Source: Shewanella litoralis (GTDB lineage Bacteria > Pseudomonadota > Gammaproteobacteria > Enterobacterales > Shewanellaceae). Taken from it: DNA of 64,000 bases. The DNA lies in the NCBI RefSeq assembly GCF_009828585.1, contig NZ_WSRZ01000017.1, forward strand, positions 52,937 through 116,936. The letters are read 5' to 3'. Both the position numbers and the translations under genes were made by a program. Numbering within the stretch: the first letter of the stretch is position 1; every line of letters starts with the position of its first letter. The notes under the pieces are model-generated. The model was not told where the DNA came from, ran no database searches, and worked only from the letters and a program-made list of their open reading frames with translations. This document shows positions 38,907 through 47,036 of the stretch, one piece after another.

Positions 38907-39753
38907 ATGAGTCTCCGTTGGACAACTGAGGTTCAGTTATCTGGTGTTGGGGTGCAGCTGCATTTGCGGCTGATTGACTTGCTCCAGGAAAACGAGCAAG
39001 AAAAGTGTGATAGTTACGTACTAATAATTTACGTAAATGAAACGGTCCGTGCTTTAGCACATAAGCCATGTAGCGATTACTCGCCTGGGTATGGCTGTCT
39101 TGATAAATGTCTAGGTAAACCCAGTCAGACTTAAAGTCGACCCCCAATAAAACAGAATAAGCTTGTTGCTCTGTCAGTTGCGGGGGGATGCTCAAGGACA
39201 CCACCTGGACCACGTCGTCAGGATCTGGACTTGGTAGTGCCAAGGTGTCAGCTAAAGTCTGCGGGTTTACGGTATACGTTTGAATATCAGCACCTTGAGT
39301 AACAGGTAGCTGATTGAAGAATTTTTCGGGTACCGATGGGCTGTCAAATTCATCGAGCTTTGACACGCCATAACGCTTTAAACAGCGAGCAAGGCCTGAG
39401 CGAGACACATTAGGATTAATAAATTTTTGCGTGACGGTTAATAATCTGTCTAATGGCATTTTGAGTTGATAACGCAGCCCTAACATCACGTACTCTTCCA
39501 TAGGTGACAACGTGGTATTGAGTTTATGTGGGGTATTTGGGGTGTTATCGATTGAGTCACGTTTGCGCCATTTACGCACGGTGGCTTCGCTGATATTAAG
39601 AATTTTAGAGAGTTGACTGACGCTATAATCGGATTGTTGGATAAATTGACGCATCTCTGGCGTGGTCGTCGCATTACGGTGGTTAACCGTTTTTGGACGT
39701 GGCCGACTCTCTAGTGAGTTGGGTTCAGGATGTGAATTTATCTTTTGTGTCAT
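38890..39753 (-). CDS. pfaR: PfaR, activator of the pfa genes; transposase-derived
   Basis: PfaR is the positive regulator usually found just upstream of pfaA. The 287-residue protein has a homeodomain-like helix-turn-helix at about 45-65 (DYSVSQLSKILNISEATVRKW) and a second helical DNA-binding part at about 85-135 (GLRYQLKMPLDRLLTV, VSRSGLARCLKRYG). The C-terminal half resembles the catalytic core of IS481-type transposases: LLGVDFKSDWVYLDIYQD keeps the first Asp, but the stretch where TDNG..F is expected reads LVRNYHTF, so the second Asp is lost. It is therefore read as a catalytically dead, domesticated relative. It overlaps pfaA by 17 bp. Confidence 0.85.
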   Translation of the reverse strand: MTQKINSHPEPNSLESRPRPKTVNHRNATTTPEMRQFIQQSDYSVSQLSKILNISEATVRKWRKRDSIDNTPNTPHKLNTTLSPMEEYVMLGLRYQLKMPLDRLLTVTQKFINPNVSRSGLARCLKRYGVSKLDEFDSPSVPEKFFNQLPVTQGADIQTYTVNPQTLADTLALPSPDPDDVVQVVSLSIPPQLTEQQAYSVLLGVDFKSDWVYLDIYQDSHTQASNRYMAYVLKHGPFHLRKLLVRNYHTFLARFPGASQSAANAAAPQHQITEPQLSNGDSYEPIQ

Positions 39754-39856
39754 CTAGACAGGGGTTCCAAATAATCTATTGGGACGTTCGCTCGCTAGAC
39801 TCACTCAAGTTAGCTCAAATATCCATTTATGCGTATTAAGAACAAGCAGATTACCT

Positions 39857-39918
39857 GAGGTTTCACCTCGATACAATCACCCGACACTAAAAAGCGTGAG
39901 CAGGATAATTAAATTATC
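39857..39918. promoter_or_regulatory. Two palindromes upstream of pfaR, candidate operators
   Basis: GAGGT-TTC-ACCTC at 39857-39869 and the perfect 15-bp palindrome GATAATT-A-AATTATC at 39904-39918 lie 104 and 151 bp upstream of the pfaR start. Both are of the size bound by dimeric regulators. No known consensus was matched, so the regulator is unknown. Confidence 0.4.
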
Positions 39919-39967
39919 TTTAAGTCTCTTTAAAAAGTGGACGGGAGGTCGGATGTGACAGATAAAA

Positions 39968-40000
39968 AAACAGGTAATGATTGATATTACCTGTTTGGTT
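39968..40000 (-). terminator. Terminator of the ExbBD/TonB-like operon
   Basis: The stem AAACAGGTAAT / ATTACCTGTTT with an 8-base loop lies 23 bp beyond the stop of the TonB-like gene. On the - strand it is followed by a T run, as expected for a rho-independent terminator of this long operon. Confidence 0.85.
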
Positions 40001-40022
40001 TTATTTTCAATATTAACTCTTA

Positions 40023-41027
40023 TTAACTCGGGAAGAAGTCGATAGACCAAATGGTGGTCATTACCGCAACACTTTCAGCCGGAAAAGCAATTGAACGTAA
40101 TACCAGGGTTAGCTGGCGCTCTAATTTAGCGTCATTTAGCTCGCTAGATTTAATGGTCACCTTGCTGATACTGCCATTGGGTTGAATGACAATTTCAAAC
40201 ATCACTTTGCCTTTTAAGAACGGATCTTTTCTCAAGGCGCGGTTATAGAGCGAATAAAGCCGAGATTTATTGGCTTCTAATGTGCGTCTTAATGCCGCCT
40301 CTGAACGTTGCCCACCTTGACTGGCCTGGCTGGCTTTTTCTGTTGCGGCGCCCTGGCTGGCTAACACTTCTTCTTTTGCGAGACGAACTTGCTGGGTTTC
40401 GTTGCCTGTTAACGAGCCTGAAGCAACAGTTTTACTGATAGTTGATTTTGCTAAGCTATCAGTTTGTTTATTGGCCGCACCGGCTAGTAGATCACGTTTT
40501 ACTTTGACCTCTTGGCTCGTGGTTTGGTCAAGTTTACGCTGTGCCGTCGGGGTAACATCAAAGGCTTCGCGCATCGAAAATAGCTCATCTTTCATGGCGG
40601 CTAAGCCTGATGTGCTGGCTTTTTCTTTGGCTGCTTCACGGGTTGTTGGCTGCATAACTTGAGGTTTTACCACTGGCTCTACCGGCTTCTCGACTACCTT
40701 TTCTTCTGGCGGAGCTGGTTCTGGCTCAGGCAGAGGCTCCGGCTCAGGTGGCTTCACTTCAGGTTTAACCGGTGGCGGTAGTTGCTTTTCTTGCAAGATG
40801 ATTTTCGCCAGTTGTGGCGGCACTTGCTCTTTTACTTCACGTGGCAGTTCAACTTGCTCAAGCATCGGCACCACAACGGCAAACACCAAATAAACCAGCA
40901 GCAATAGCCACAAAATCTGTTTAAACAGTTTGTCTTGTTTGCTGGGCTTAAATAAGTCGCCTAAATCATTAAAGCTATTGCTTGTGTGCTGATTAAATTG
41001 AGCGGTTCCAAGGGTAGCTGTAGTCAT
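40023..41027 (-). CDS. TonB-like protein with AgmX/PglI-type C-terminal domain
   Basis: This is an energy-transducing, TonB-like protein of 334 residues. It has one membrane helix (about residues 38-60, ILWLLLLVYLVFAVVVPML), a long Pro/Glu/Lys-rich periplasm-spanning stretch, and a C-terminal domain (LYSLYNRALRKDPFLKGKVMFEIVIQ, then KVTIKSSELNDAKLERQL and AFPAE) that matches the AgmX/PglI-type pattern of myxobacterial gliding proteins better than classical TonB. ATG 41027 has GGGGAGAG just upstream and begins 1 bp after the second ExbD gene; a longer frame to 41066 is unlikely. It probably couples the ExbB/ExbD motor to outer-membrane parts of the same operon. Confidence 0.85.
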   Translation of the reverse strand: MTTATLGTAQFNQHTSNSFNDLGDLFKPSKQDKLFKQILWLLLLVYLVFAVVVPMLEQVELPREVKEQVPPQLAKIILQEKQLPPPVKPEVKPPEPEPLPEPEPAPPEEKVVEKPVEPVVKPQVMQPTTREAAKEKASTSGLAAMKDELFSMREAFDVTPTAQRKLDQTTSQEVKVKRDLLAGAANKQTDSLAKSTISKTVASGSLTGNETQQVRLAKEEVLASQGAATEKASQASQGGQRSEAALRRTLEANKSRLYSLYNRALRKDPFLKGKVMFEIVIQPNGSISKVTIKSSELNDAKLERQLTLVLRSIAFPAESVAVMTTIWSIDFFPS

Positions 41028-41028
41028 G

Positions 41029-41562
41029 TTAGCTCTCCCCATCGGCTTGTTTGGCCTGTTGTTCAACCGCTAACGAAATATCACGATAACCAGTTGCTGC
41101 ACAAGCTGCCATTATTTGCTTTAACACCACATAAGGTGTTGCCGCATCGCCAATAATGGTGACCGCGCGGCCGTTTTGTTGTTCGGTTTCACTCAGGTCG
41201 GTGCGCTTACTGGCTTGATAAGTTAGCTCGGTGGTTAAGGTGTTAATAAACTCAGGGTTTTCTTGCTCAGTGAGTCCTTGTCCATCTTCACTTTTTTGCC
41301 ATATAGCCCGATCTTGAACTAACACTGTGTCGGCGATGACTGTGATAACAAGATTTTCAACGGGCAAGGTTTCAGCTACAGAGACTGGCAAGCTAAGCTT
41401 TTCAATATTTTGTAATACGCGCACTTCAGACTGATTCACAATTAAGAAAAACACCAAAATCGTGAAAATATCCATTAACGCGACAAGGTTAAGCTTACTA
41501 CCCGCTTTTAAGCGTTTGTGATGTTTAACTAATCTGCGGCTTCTGGCCGATTGTTTCATCAT
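41029..41562 (-). CDS. ExbD/TolR-family protein (second copy)
   Basis: This is a 177-residue biopolymer-transport protein of the ExbD/TolR family, with a short basic cytoplasmic start, one membrane helix (LNLVALMDIFTILVFFLIVN) carrying the conserved aspartate that conducts protons (LMDIFTI), and a periplasmic domain ending VVLKQIMAACAATGYRDISL. It begins in ATGA overlap with the preceding ExbD gene (4 bp) and ends 1 bp before the TonB-like gene. Having two different ExbD/TolR proteins with one ExbB/TolQ is the arrangement seen in myxobacterial AglRQS motors. Confidence 0.9.
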   Translation of the reverse strand: MMKQSARSRRLVKHHKRLKAGSKLNLVALMDIFTILVFFLIVNQSEVRVLQNIEKLSLPVSVAETLPVENLVITVIADTVLVQDRAIWQKSEDGQGLTEQENPEFINTLTTELTYQASKRTDLSETEQQNGRAVTIIGDAATPYVVLKQIMAACAATGYRDISLAVEQQAKQADGES

Positions 41563-42119
41563 TGCTTGGCTCCTATTGCTTGTCCAATAGTGGCCTGTGA
41601 CTCTGAGTCACTAACAGCGGGAGCATCACCAAGTGAGACCATTGGAAACAACTCAGCATCAACCAAATTAGCGGCAACTACGGCTTTAAACGATCGCACT
41701 GTGTCCATGGCCGATACTATGGTTTGGTAGTCAATGGTTGGGTCTAGCAGTAATACGATGTCGTTTTTCTCAATGCCTTGTTGCTGAAATGTCAGCTTTA
41801 AATCTTGCAGGTACACCGACAGCGCGGCAAAGTCATAGCCGGTCTCTGTTATATCAAATTGTTTAAGTGCCATACCTGCCGGATAGTTAAGAGTTAAGCG
41901 GCTAGGGGTGATCACTAATTCGAGTATTTTGGGTTCTTGTTCATCTTGCGCTTGCTCTGCTTCTGACAATACCGGCAATTGTAAATTAAGAATGCGCACT
42001 TGTGAGAACACCAAACTCAGCAGTAACACGGGTACTAACACGATCATTAAGTTCATAAATGAGGTGATATCCAGTTCTGCATCTTGGGTATTGGGGCGAC
42101 GGTGGCGTCTCATACTCAT
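41559..42119 (-). CDS. ExbD/TolR-family protein (first copy)
   Basis: The 186-residue protein has one membrane helix near residues 18-42 (LDITSFMNLMIVLVPVLLLSLVF) and a periplasmic domain. At the position of the usual proton-carrying aspartate it has LDITSFMNLM: an Asp lies at the membrane border and an Asn in the helix, so this copy may differ in mechanism from the other, which has LMDIF. It overlaps ExbB by one base (TAATG) and the second ExbD by 4 bp, so the three are tightly coupled. Confidence 0.88.
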   Translation of the reverse strand: MSMRRHRRPNTQDAELDITSFMNLMIVLVPVLLLSLVFSQVRILNLQLPVLSEAEQAQDEQEPKILELVITPSRLTLNYPAGMALKQFDITETGYDFAALSVYLQDLKLTFQQQGIEKNDIVLLLDPTIDYQTIVSAMDTVRSFKAVVAANLVDAELFPMVSLGDAPAVSDSESQATIGQAIGAKQ

Positions 42120-42772
42120 TAGCCTCGGTTGTTATCCGTTTGCTGCTTAAATGACAACGAATTAAGCAGTTTGATACCTGCCATTTCAATTGAGTCAACA
42201 ATGGTGGCCGTTTTAGTTTGTAGACTCGAGTGAAATAAAATCAGTGGGATAGCGGTGATCAAACCAAATGCGGTGGTGTTCATCGCCACCGAAATACTCG
42301 ATGACAATAAGTTGGCTTTTTCAGCTGGGTCGGCGCTGGCAACGGCCGAGAACGCTGCAATTAAGCCCATAATGGTACCAAGTAGACCCAATAATGTGGC
42401 GATGTTTGCCAGTGTGGCAATAAAGGGGGTGCGTTTTTCAAGGCGCAGCATGTATTCCATCACGGTTTCTTCCATGGCGTATTCAACATCTTCACGGCGA
42501 CTGGCACTTGATATACGCGCAATACCTGAGCGCAATACGTCAAATACTGGTGCTTTATGGTTTTGTGCATGTTGACTAATGGTATTGATATCACCTGTTT
42601 TTAGCGCATTTTTTATCAGCGCGAAGGCTTGCTGGTTGGTGCGATGGGCTGAGCTTAAATATAACCAGCGCTCAATGGTAATAGCCAACCCGACCACTAA
42701 CACTAAGGCGATAGGGTAGATAAATGGGCCGCCATTTTGTAAAAACGCAATGATATGGTCGGTAAAACTCAT
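42119..42772 (-). CDS. ExbB/TolQ/MotA-family proton channel protein
   Basis: The 217-residue protein has the ExbB/TolQ plan: a first membrane helix near the N terminus (FIYPIALVLVVGLAITIERWLYL), a cytoplasmic helical loop, and two further helices (LANIATLLGLLGTIMGLIAAF and VAMNTTAFGLITAIPLILFHS) with the conserved TLLGLLGT and TTAFGL motifs. With the two ExbD proteins it should form a proton-driven inner-membrane motor. It lies 119 bp from the small exported protein gene upstream; no terminator is obvious in that gap, so it is probably one transcript. Confidence 0.92.
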   Translation of the reverse strand: MSFTDHIIAFLQNGGPFIYPIALVLVVGLAITIERWLYLSSAHRTNQQAFALIKNALKTGDINTISQHAQNHKAPVFDVLRSGIARISSASRREDVEYAMEETVMEYMLRLEKRTPFIATLANIATLLGLLGTIMGLIAAFSAVASADPAEKANLLSSSISVAMNTTAFGLITAIPLILFHSSLQTKTATIVDSIEMAGIKLLNSLSFKQQTDNNRG

Positions 42773-42891
42773 GTGATGTTCCTTCTGTTTTTGTTGTTTG
42801 TCCCCAGGTGTTTATGGCTGCATGGGGCAATTGTCTTGTGACTCAGATTGTTAATGTATTCTGGTGTTTAGCTGTATTTATTTTATTGAGA

Positions 42892-43212
42892 TTACTCTGT
42901 CTGTTGATTGCTATTGGCAAAGTCTCTCACCTGTTGCCTAAATGCTTTGGGGTTAATGGGTTTAAATTCAGGCAGGGTGAGCCGCATGTCTTTGTTATTA
43001 ATGTCTATTGGATTAGTGATTCCTTGCCACGGCATGATGTACAGCACTTTAGGTTGCTCTTGAGAGCCTGTGACTTGGCTTTCGATCACCACCGGCTTGT
43101 TGTTTACTGCCGTTGTGTTTGGTTTGCCGGCTTCATTGGCAAAACTTGTTTGAATAGCCGCCGCCCAACACAAACAAACAGCAATCAATTGCAGCGCTTT
43201 TATCGTGTTCAT
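42892..43212 (-). CDS. Small exported protein, function unknown
   Basis: The 106-residue protein begins with a signal peptide (TIKALQLIAVCLCWAAAIQTSFA) cut probably after residue 25. The mature part is short and polar with no cysteine and no family I recognise. It starts 1 bp after the TPR lipoprotein gene, so it belongs to the same operon. Inside the run from heme lipoprotein to ExbB it is probably a periplasmic accessory part, which is inference from position. Confidence 0.75.
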   Translation of the reverse strand: MNTIKALQLIAVCLCWAAAIQTSFANEAGKPNTTAVNNKPVVIESQVTGSQEQPKVLYIMPWQGITNPIDINNKDMRLTLPEFKPINPKAFRQQVRDFANSNQQTE

Positions 43213-43213
43213 T

Positions 43214-44005
43214 TTAGCCTGCTCCGTTGGTGTTATCGGGTAGGGTTAACCCTGCACGTTGAATTTTAATTTCGACGCCAGCAAGCCAGCGTTTTGCCTG
43301 TTCATCGTCTGGTTGATTGACTAAGTAAGCCAAATAAAACTGTTTTGCTTGTAATAACTTACCGCGATAAAGCTCTAATAATATCGCTAAATTGATTTGA
43401 GCCTGAGGATATTGTGGCCACAATGCTAGTGCGGTTAAATAGCCCTGTTCAGCTTGGGCATATTGGCCTTGTTGTCTGGCAAGATTGGCCTTAATTTGAT
43501 GCGCGTATGGGTTACTGCTGTTGGCCTTAATGGCTTGTTCTAACAGGACATCAGCTTGATCAAACGCTTGTAGGTTAATCGCTATGAGGGCTTTATTGAC
43601 ATAAGCGCCCGACAACTGTGGCTGCGATGCGATGACGTTATCAAACAGGCTATTAGCGTTTTGCCATTGCTGGTTTTTCATCGCGTTAATCGCTTGCTGA
43701 TATTGTGCCAACACCGCCGCGGGGACTTCGGCTAAGCGTTGCTGCGCTTGCTCCAGGTACGCATTGCGTGTATCTGTGCTACCGGCAATATCACTTAGGC
43801 TGTTATTTACGCCTTTGCTATTCAAATTGACTAAATCTACGATGCCTTTGTCCGCCGCATTCACTGAAGGTTCAGAGCGGGTTTGAGTGCTCGAATTTTT
43901 ACTGCTTGGCGTTGTACTGCAACTGGCTAATAAAACCACACAGAACAACGCAAGTAATGCGCTTTGCACAAGTGATGAGGGTGAGATTGATTTAATGAAT
44001 CGCAT
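43214..44005 (-). CDS. TPR lipoprotein
   Basis: The 263-residue protein has a lipoprotein signal (LALFCVVLLASC, lipobox at about residues 26-29) followed by a Ser/Thr linker and at least three TPR units in the second half (ALIAINLQAFDQADVLLEQA, LARQQGQYAQAEQGYLTALA, ILLELYRGKLLQAKQFYLAY). Such proteins serve as scaffolds in envelope complexes. It overlaps the upstream 1014-residue TPR gene by 14 bp. The TPR assignment is clear; its partner is unknown. Confidence 0.88.
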   Translation of the reverse strand: MRFIKSISPSSLVQSALLALFCVVLLASCSTTPSSKNSSTQTRSEPSVNAADKGIVDLVNLNSKGVNNSLSDIAGSTDTRNAYLEQAQQRLAEVPAAVLAQYQQAINAMKNQQWQNANSLFDNVIASQPQLSGAYVNKALIAINLQAFDQADVLLEQAIKANSSNPYAHQIKANLARQQGQYAQAEQGYLTALALWPQYPQAQINLAILLELYRGKLLQAKQFYLAYLVNQPDDEQAKRWLAGVEIKIQRAGLTLPDNTNGAG

Positions 44006-47000
44006 CGATAACCTCGTGTGTTAATTCTGATTTTTGGTACAAGGCAGGTGACATCTCTGCCAGGCGAGTAAAGCTTTTATCAACCCATTGATCAACAATA
44101 TCTTCCCATGCCCGTTGAGTGTTACTGATGTGAATGTCGATGGCTTTTTCTTCAAACGGGTAGGCGAGTTCTTCGAGTAAGATTTCGTACTCTTCAAGGG
44201 CAAGCTCGTCTAAATCATTAGGGCGCTGAGAGTTCATCATATCGCTTGCCAATTGACGGTACATTTCTGCCAGATTATAAGTGGCATGCGGCACGTATTT
44301 AGCTAATTGAAAACCGAGTACTTGTTGATAATAAGCAATGGCTTTTTTCATGGCGTCTTGTTTACGCTTTAAGCTTTTTTGCAGTGGCGCATTGAGCTTA
44401 ATGGCCGCAAAGCTACGCTGCTCTGCTTCGCCTAACGCAAAGGCGGCCATTGAGGCGAGTTCGACCTGGCGGGCCTGAATGGCGTTGGCATCACTTTGCA
44501 GTTGCTGGCGATCAAAGCTGAGTATTTGTCTAAACCAGTAATATTGTTTATTAGCTTCACCGCTTTGGCGATAAAACTCACTCATTTTAAAGCGCACTTC
44601 CTGGGCCACATCAAATGGCTGCGGGTAGGTTTTGGCATAGCTTCTGAAGGTGGTGAGGGCGTTGTTGCGATCGCCTGCTTTTAAATAATATTCGGCCGCG
44701 GTGTACTGTGCTTCACGCTTTAACGGGCCAGGTTGCTCGTTGGCGACAATAATTAATAATTGTTCTGCGGCTAAGTCCCACTGGGCTAACGCTTCGTAAG
44801 ATTGAGCTAACTTTGCGGGAATGGCCGCGCTAAACTCATGGTTTGGATGTTGTTTTTGAAACGGTTTTAATACATCAATTGCTTCTTGCCAGCGCTGTTG
44901 TGCTAGCAATAAATTCGCGGCATCAAGTTCTGCGTTTACCGCATATTGTGATTCTGGCACCACTTGAGAGACGCGCAATAACTGATTAACAGCCAATAGT
45001 GGCTCAGTTTGTTTAACGGCTTGGGCTTGAAAGTAGATACTCGAGGCCAGTAAGTTGCGCATTTCGCTCCAGGCGGTCGCGCTGTTATCTGTGTATTGCA
45101 GCGCAAGCACGTAAGCGTCTTCTGCCTGTGCATATTGCTCTTGTTGATACAGGCTATTGGCATACAGTTGGCTGACAAACTGCACTTGTTTACGGGCATT
45201 GTCTGATAATGGCGTTGCCGTTTGCGCTGCGCTAGAGCTTGCTGTCAGTGGTGCTATGCCATGAGCTTGCAAGACAAAATCGGTAAAGTATTTCAAGCTA
45301 ACGTAGTCTTGGCTGTCAAACGAATATTGCGCCGCATTGCCGGCCAATTGTAAGGCGCGTGCATCTTGCTGATATTGCTCAATAAATTGTTTATCTAATT
45401 GATTACGTTTGCTAATTAATGGTGTGACAATCTCTGCTGCATTTGTGTTTTGCTGTGTTATTAGCTCACGAATGGTCACCGTTGTGGCGTAGGCGGATTG
45501 CTGCTGGATTTGGCTTAACGCTGTTGATGCCTTTGCGTCTGTTGGCTCATATGCAATGGTGTAATAGCTGTTTAGCGCAGCTTGATACTGCCTGGCTTCA
45601 AAGTTCGCGTCAGCAAAAAGATACTGGTCGTGAATAATGTCTTTGCTGAGTAATGGCCTGGCTTGAGGCAGTTGGGCCAGCTGCAAATAAGTGTTTAATG
45701 CAGTGGCTGCCTGGGCAAAGGCGTTTATGCGTTCATTGCCTTGCAAGGTTTGAGCCTCGGCATATAAACGGCGGCTGTGCTCGTCACTAAAACTCAGTAA
45801 ATTAGGTAATAATTCACCTTGATGAGCTGTTGAAGCATTTAGCCAAAATGCGCTGTTTAAGCCATATTGGTTTACATAATCATTTTTGAGCTTATGCATG
45901 GCGGCAAATTTGCCTTGACGCTGATAAAGGTCAAGCAAGTCGAGTGAAAATCGCGCCGCCCAAATATGATTAGGGGCAAAGTCGATATAAGCCTGGTAAG
46001 TTAGCTCCGCATCATGGTCGAGCTTTTTGTCGAGTAAAAAGGTGGCTAGGTTGGCAAATAACACGTGCTGATATAAGCCAATATAGGGTAGCGATTGATT
46101 GTCATTCACCAATGCCACCAACGACTGTGATTGCAGTTGCTGGCTTAATGAAATACTCAGTACTCGTTGAGTATCAATGGCCAGGTTTTGCGCGCGGCTG
46201 CCAAGCTTTTCAAAGGCAAAATCATCCGCGGTTAAGTTGGCCACCTGTGGGTTATTTTGTTGGCTAGCAACTAGTGCTTCAAACACTTGTAAAAATGCGT
46301 TATCGGCATTAGCGAGTCGGTTGAGCTTAAATTCAGACCAACCAAGCATATACAGGCTATTGAGCTGATATTTTTGATTATTGCTGGCAGTTAATACCTG
46401 TTTATAAGCTTGAATCGCCGCGGTGTAATTTTGCAAATTGTAGTAAATCTCGCCGCGCCTAAAGTTCAGTTCAGCCAGGTAATCGGTTTGAGGATATTGG
46501 CTTAATAGTAATTCAACCTGTGCCAGGCTAGCGTCTAGATTGCCTTGTAAGTCGAGTGCTTTAGCTAATTGGTAGCGTAAATGTTCATTTTCAGCCCGCT
46601 GCGGATAGCGTTGGAGTAGTTGCTGGTATTGCTCAATTAATTGCTGCAATGCGGCATCATTTTTACTGAGCTGGGCCAATACCTGACTGTCGGCTTGTGC
46701 TGGATCCGTTAACTCATCACCTAAGTCTGCATAAGATTGGGCTTCAAAGGATTCGGTATTAATTTGCGCCAGGCGATATTCCACATGAGTGCGCACTTCA
46801 GGATCGGGCTCTAAGGTCAATAATTGTTGATAAATCCCGGCTAAAGCGGCACTTCGTTGCTGTTGACTCATTTCAACGGCGGTGACTTTTCTGCTAGTGC
46901 TTTTATTGGCTAAATCGCTCAAGCTGGCCCGTTTGGCTTGCTGGTTATAATCAGTTTGCCCACTACTAAAACAACCCGATAACAGTATGCCACTGACGAT

Positions 47001-47036
47001 AATTAATGCGCTTGATACATTAGATGAGGCAGACAT
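43992..47036 (-). CDS. Large TPR lipoprotein
   Basis: The 1014-residue lipoprotein has a signal with lipobox LLSGC (about residues 18-22) and many TPR or Sel1-like helix pairs over most of its length, for example LNFRRGEIYYNLQNYTAAIQ, FDFAPNH-type pairs near 350, and KAYTQ-like pairs towards the end. It resembles in size and plan the large TPR proteins of the myxobacterial Glt system, but I cannot assign a one-to-one orthologue. Coupled by TAATG to the upstream 711-residue gene and by overlap to the next. Confidence 0.85.
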   Translation of the reverse strand: MSASSNVSSALIIVSGILLSGCFSSGQTDYNQQAKRASLSDLANKSTSRKVTAVEMSQQQRSAALAGIYQQLLTLEPDPEVRTHVEYRLAQINTESFEAQSYADLGDELTDPAQADSQVLAQLSKNDAALQQLIEQYQQLLQRYPQRAENEHLRYQLAKALDLQGNLDASLAQVELLLSQYPQTDYLAELNFRRGEIYYNLQNYTAAIQAYKQVLTASNNQKYQLNSLYMLGWSEFKLNRLANADNAFLQVFEALVASQQNNPQVANLTADDFAFEKLGSRAQNLAIDTQRVLSISLSQQLQSQSLVALVNDNQSLPYIGLYQHVLFANLATFLLDKKLDHDAELTYQAYIDFAPNHIWAARFSLDLLDLYQRQGKFAAMHKLKNDYVNQYGLNSAFWLNASTAHQGELLPNLLSFSDEHSRRLYAEAQTLQGNERINAFAQAATALNTYLQLAQLPQARPLLSKDIIHDQYLFADANFEARQYQAALNSYYTIAYEPTDAKASTALSQIQQQSAYATTVTIRELITQQNTNAAEIVTPLISKRNQLDKQFIEQYQQDARALQLAGNAAQYSFDSQDYVSLKYFTDFVLQAHGIAPLTASSSAAQTATPLSDNARKQVQFVSQLYANSLYQQEQYAQAEDAYVLALQYTDNSATAWSEMRNLLASSIYFQAQAVKQTEPLLAVNQLLRVSQVVPESQYAVNAELDAANLLLAQQRWQEAIDVLKPFQKQHPNHEFSAAIPAKLAQSYEALAQWDLAAEQLLIIVANEQPGPLKREAQYTAAEYYLKAGDRNNALTTFRSYAKTYPQPFDVAQEVRFKMSEFYRQSGEANKQYYWFRQILSFDRQQLQSDANAIQARQVELASMAAFALGEAEQRSFAAIKLNAPLQKSLKRKQDAMKKAIAYYQQVLGFQLAKYVPHATYNLAEMYRQLASDMMNSQRPNDLDELALEEYEILLEELAYPFEEKAIDIHISNTQRAWEDIVDQWVDKSFTRLAEMSPALYQKSELTHEVIDAIH

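Noticed and set aside
42808-43269. A 153-codon + strand frame opposite the small exported protein
   Set aside because: It lies antisense to a better-supported gene with a signal peptide and correct operon spacing.
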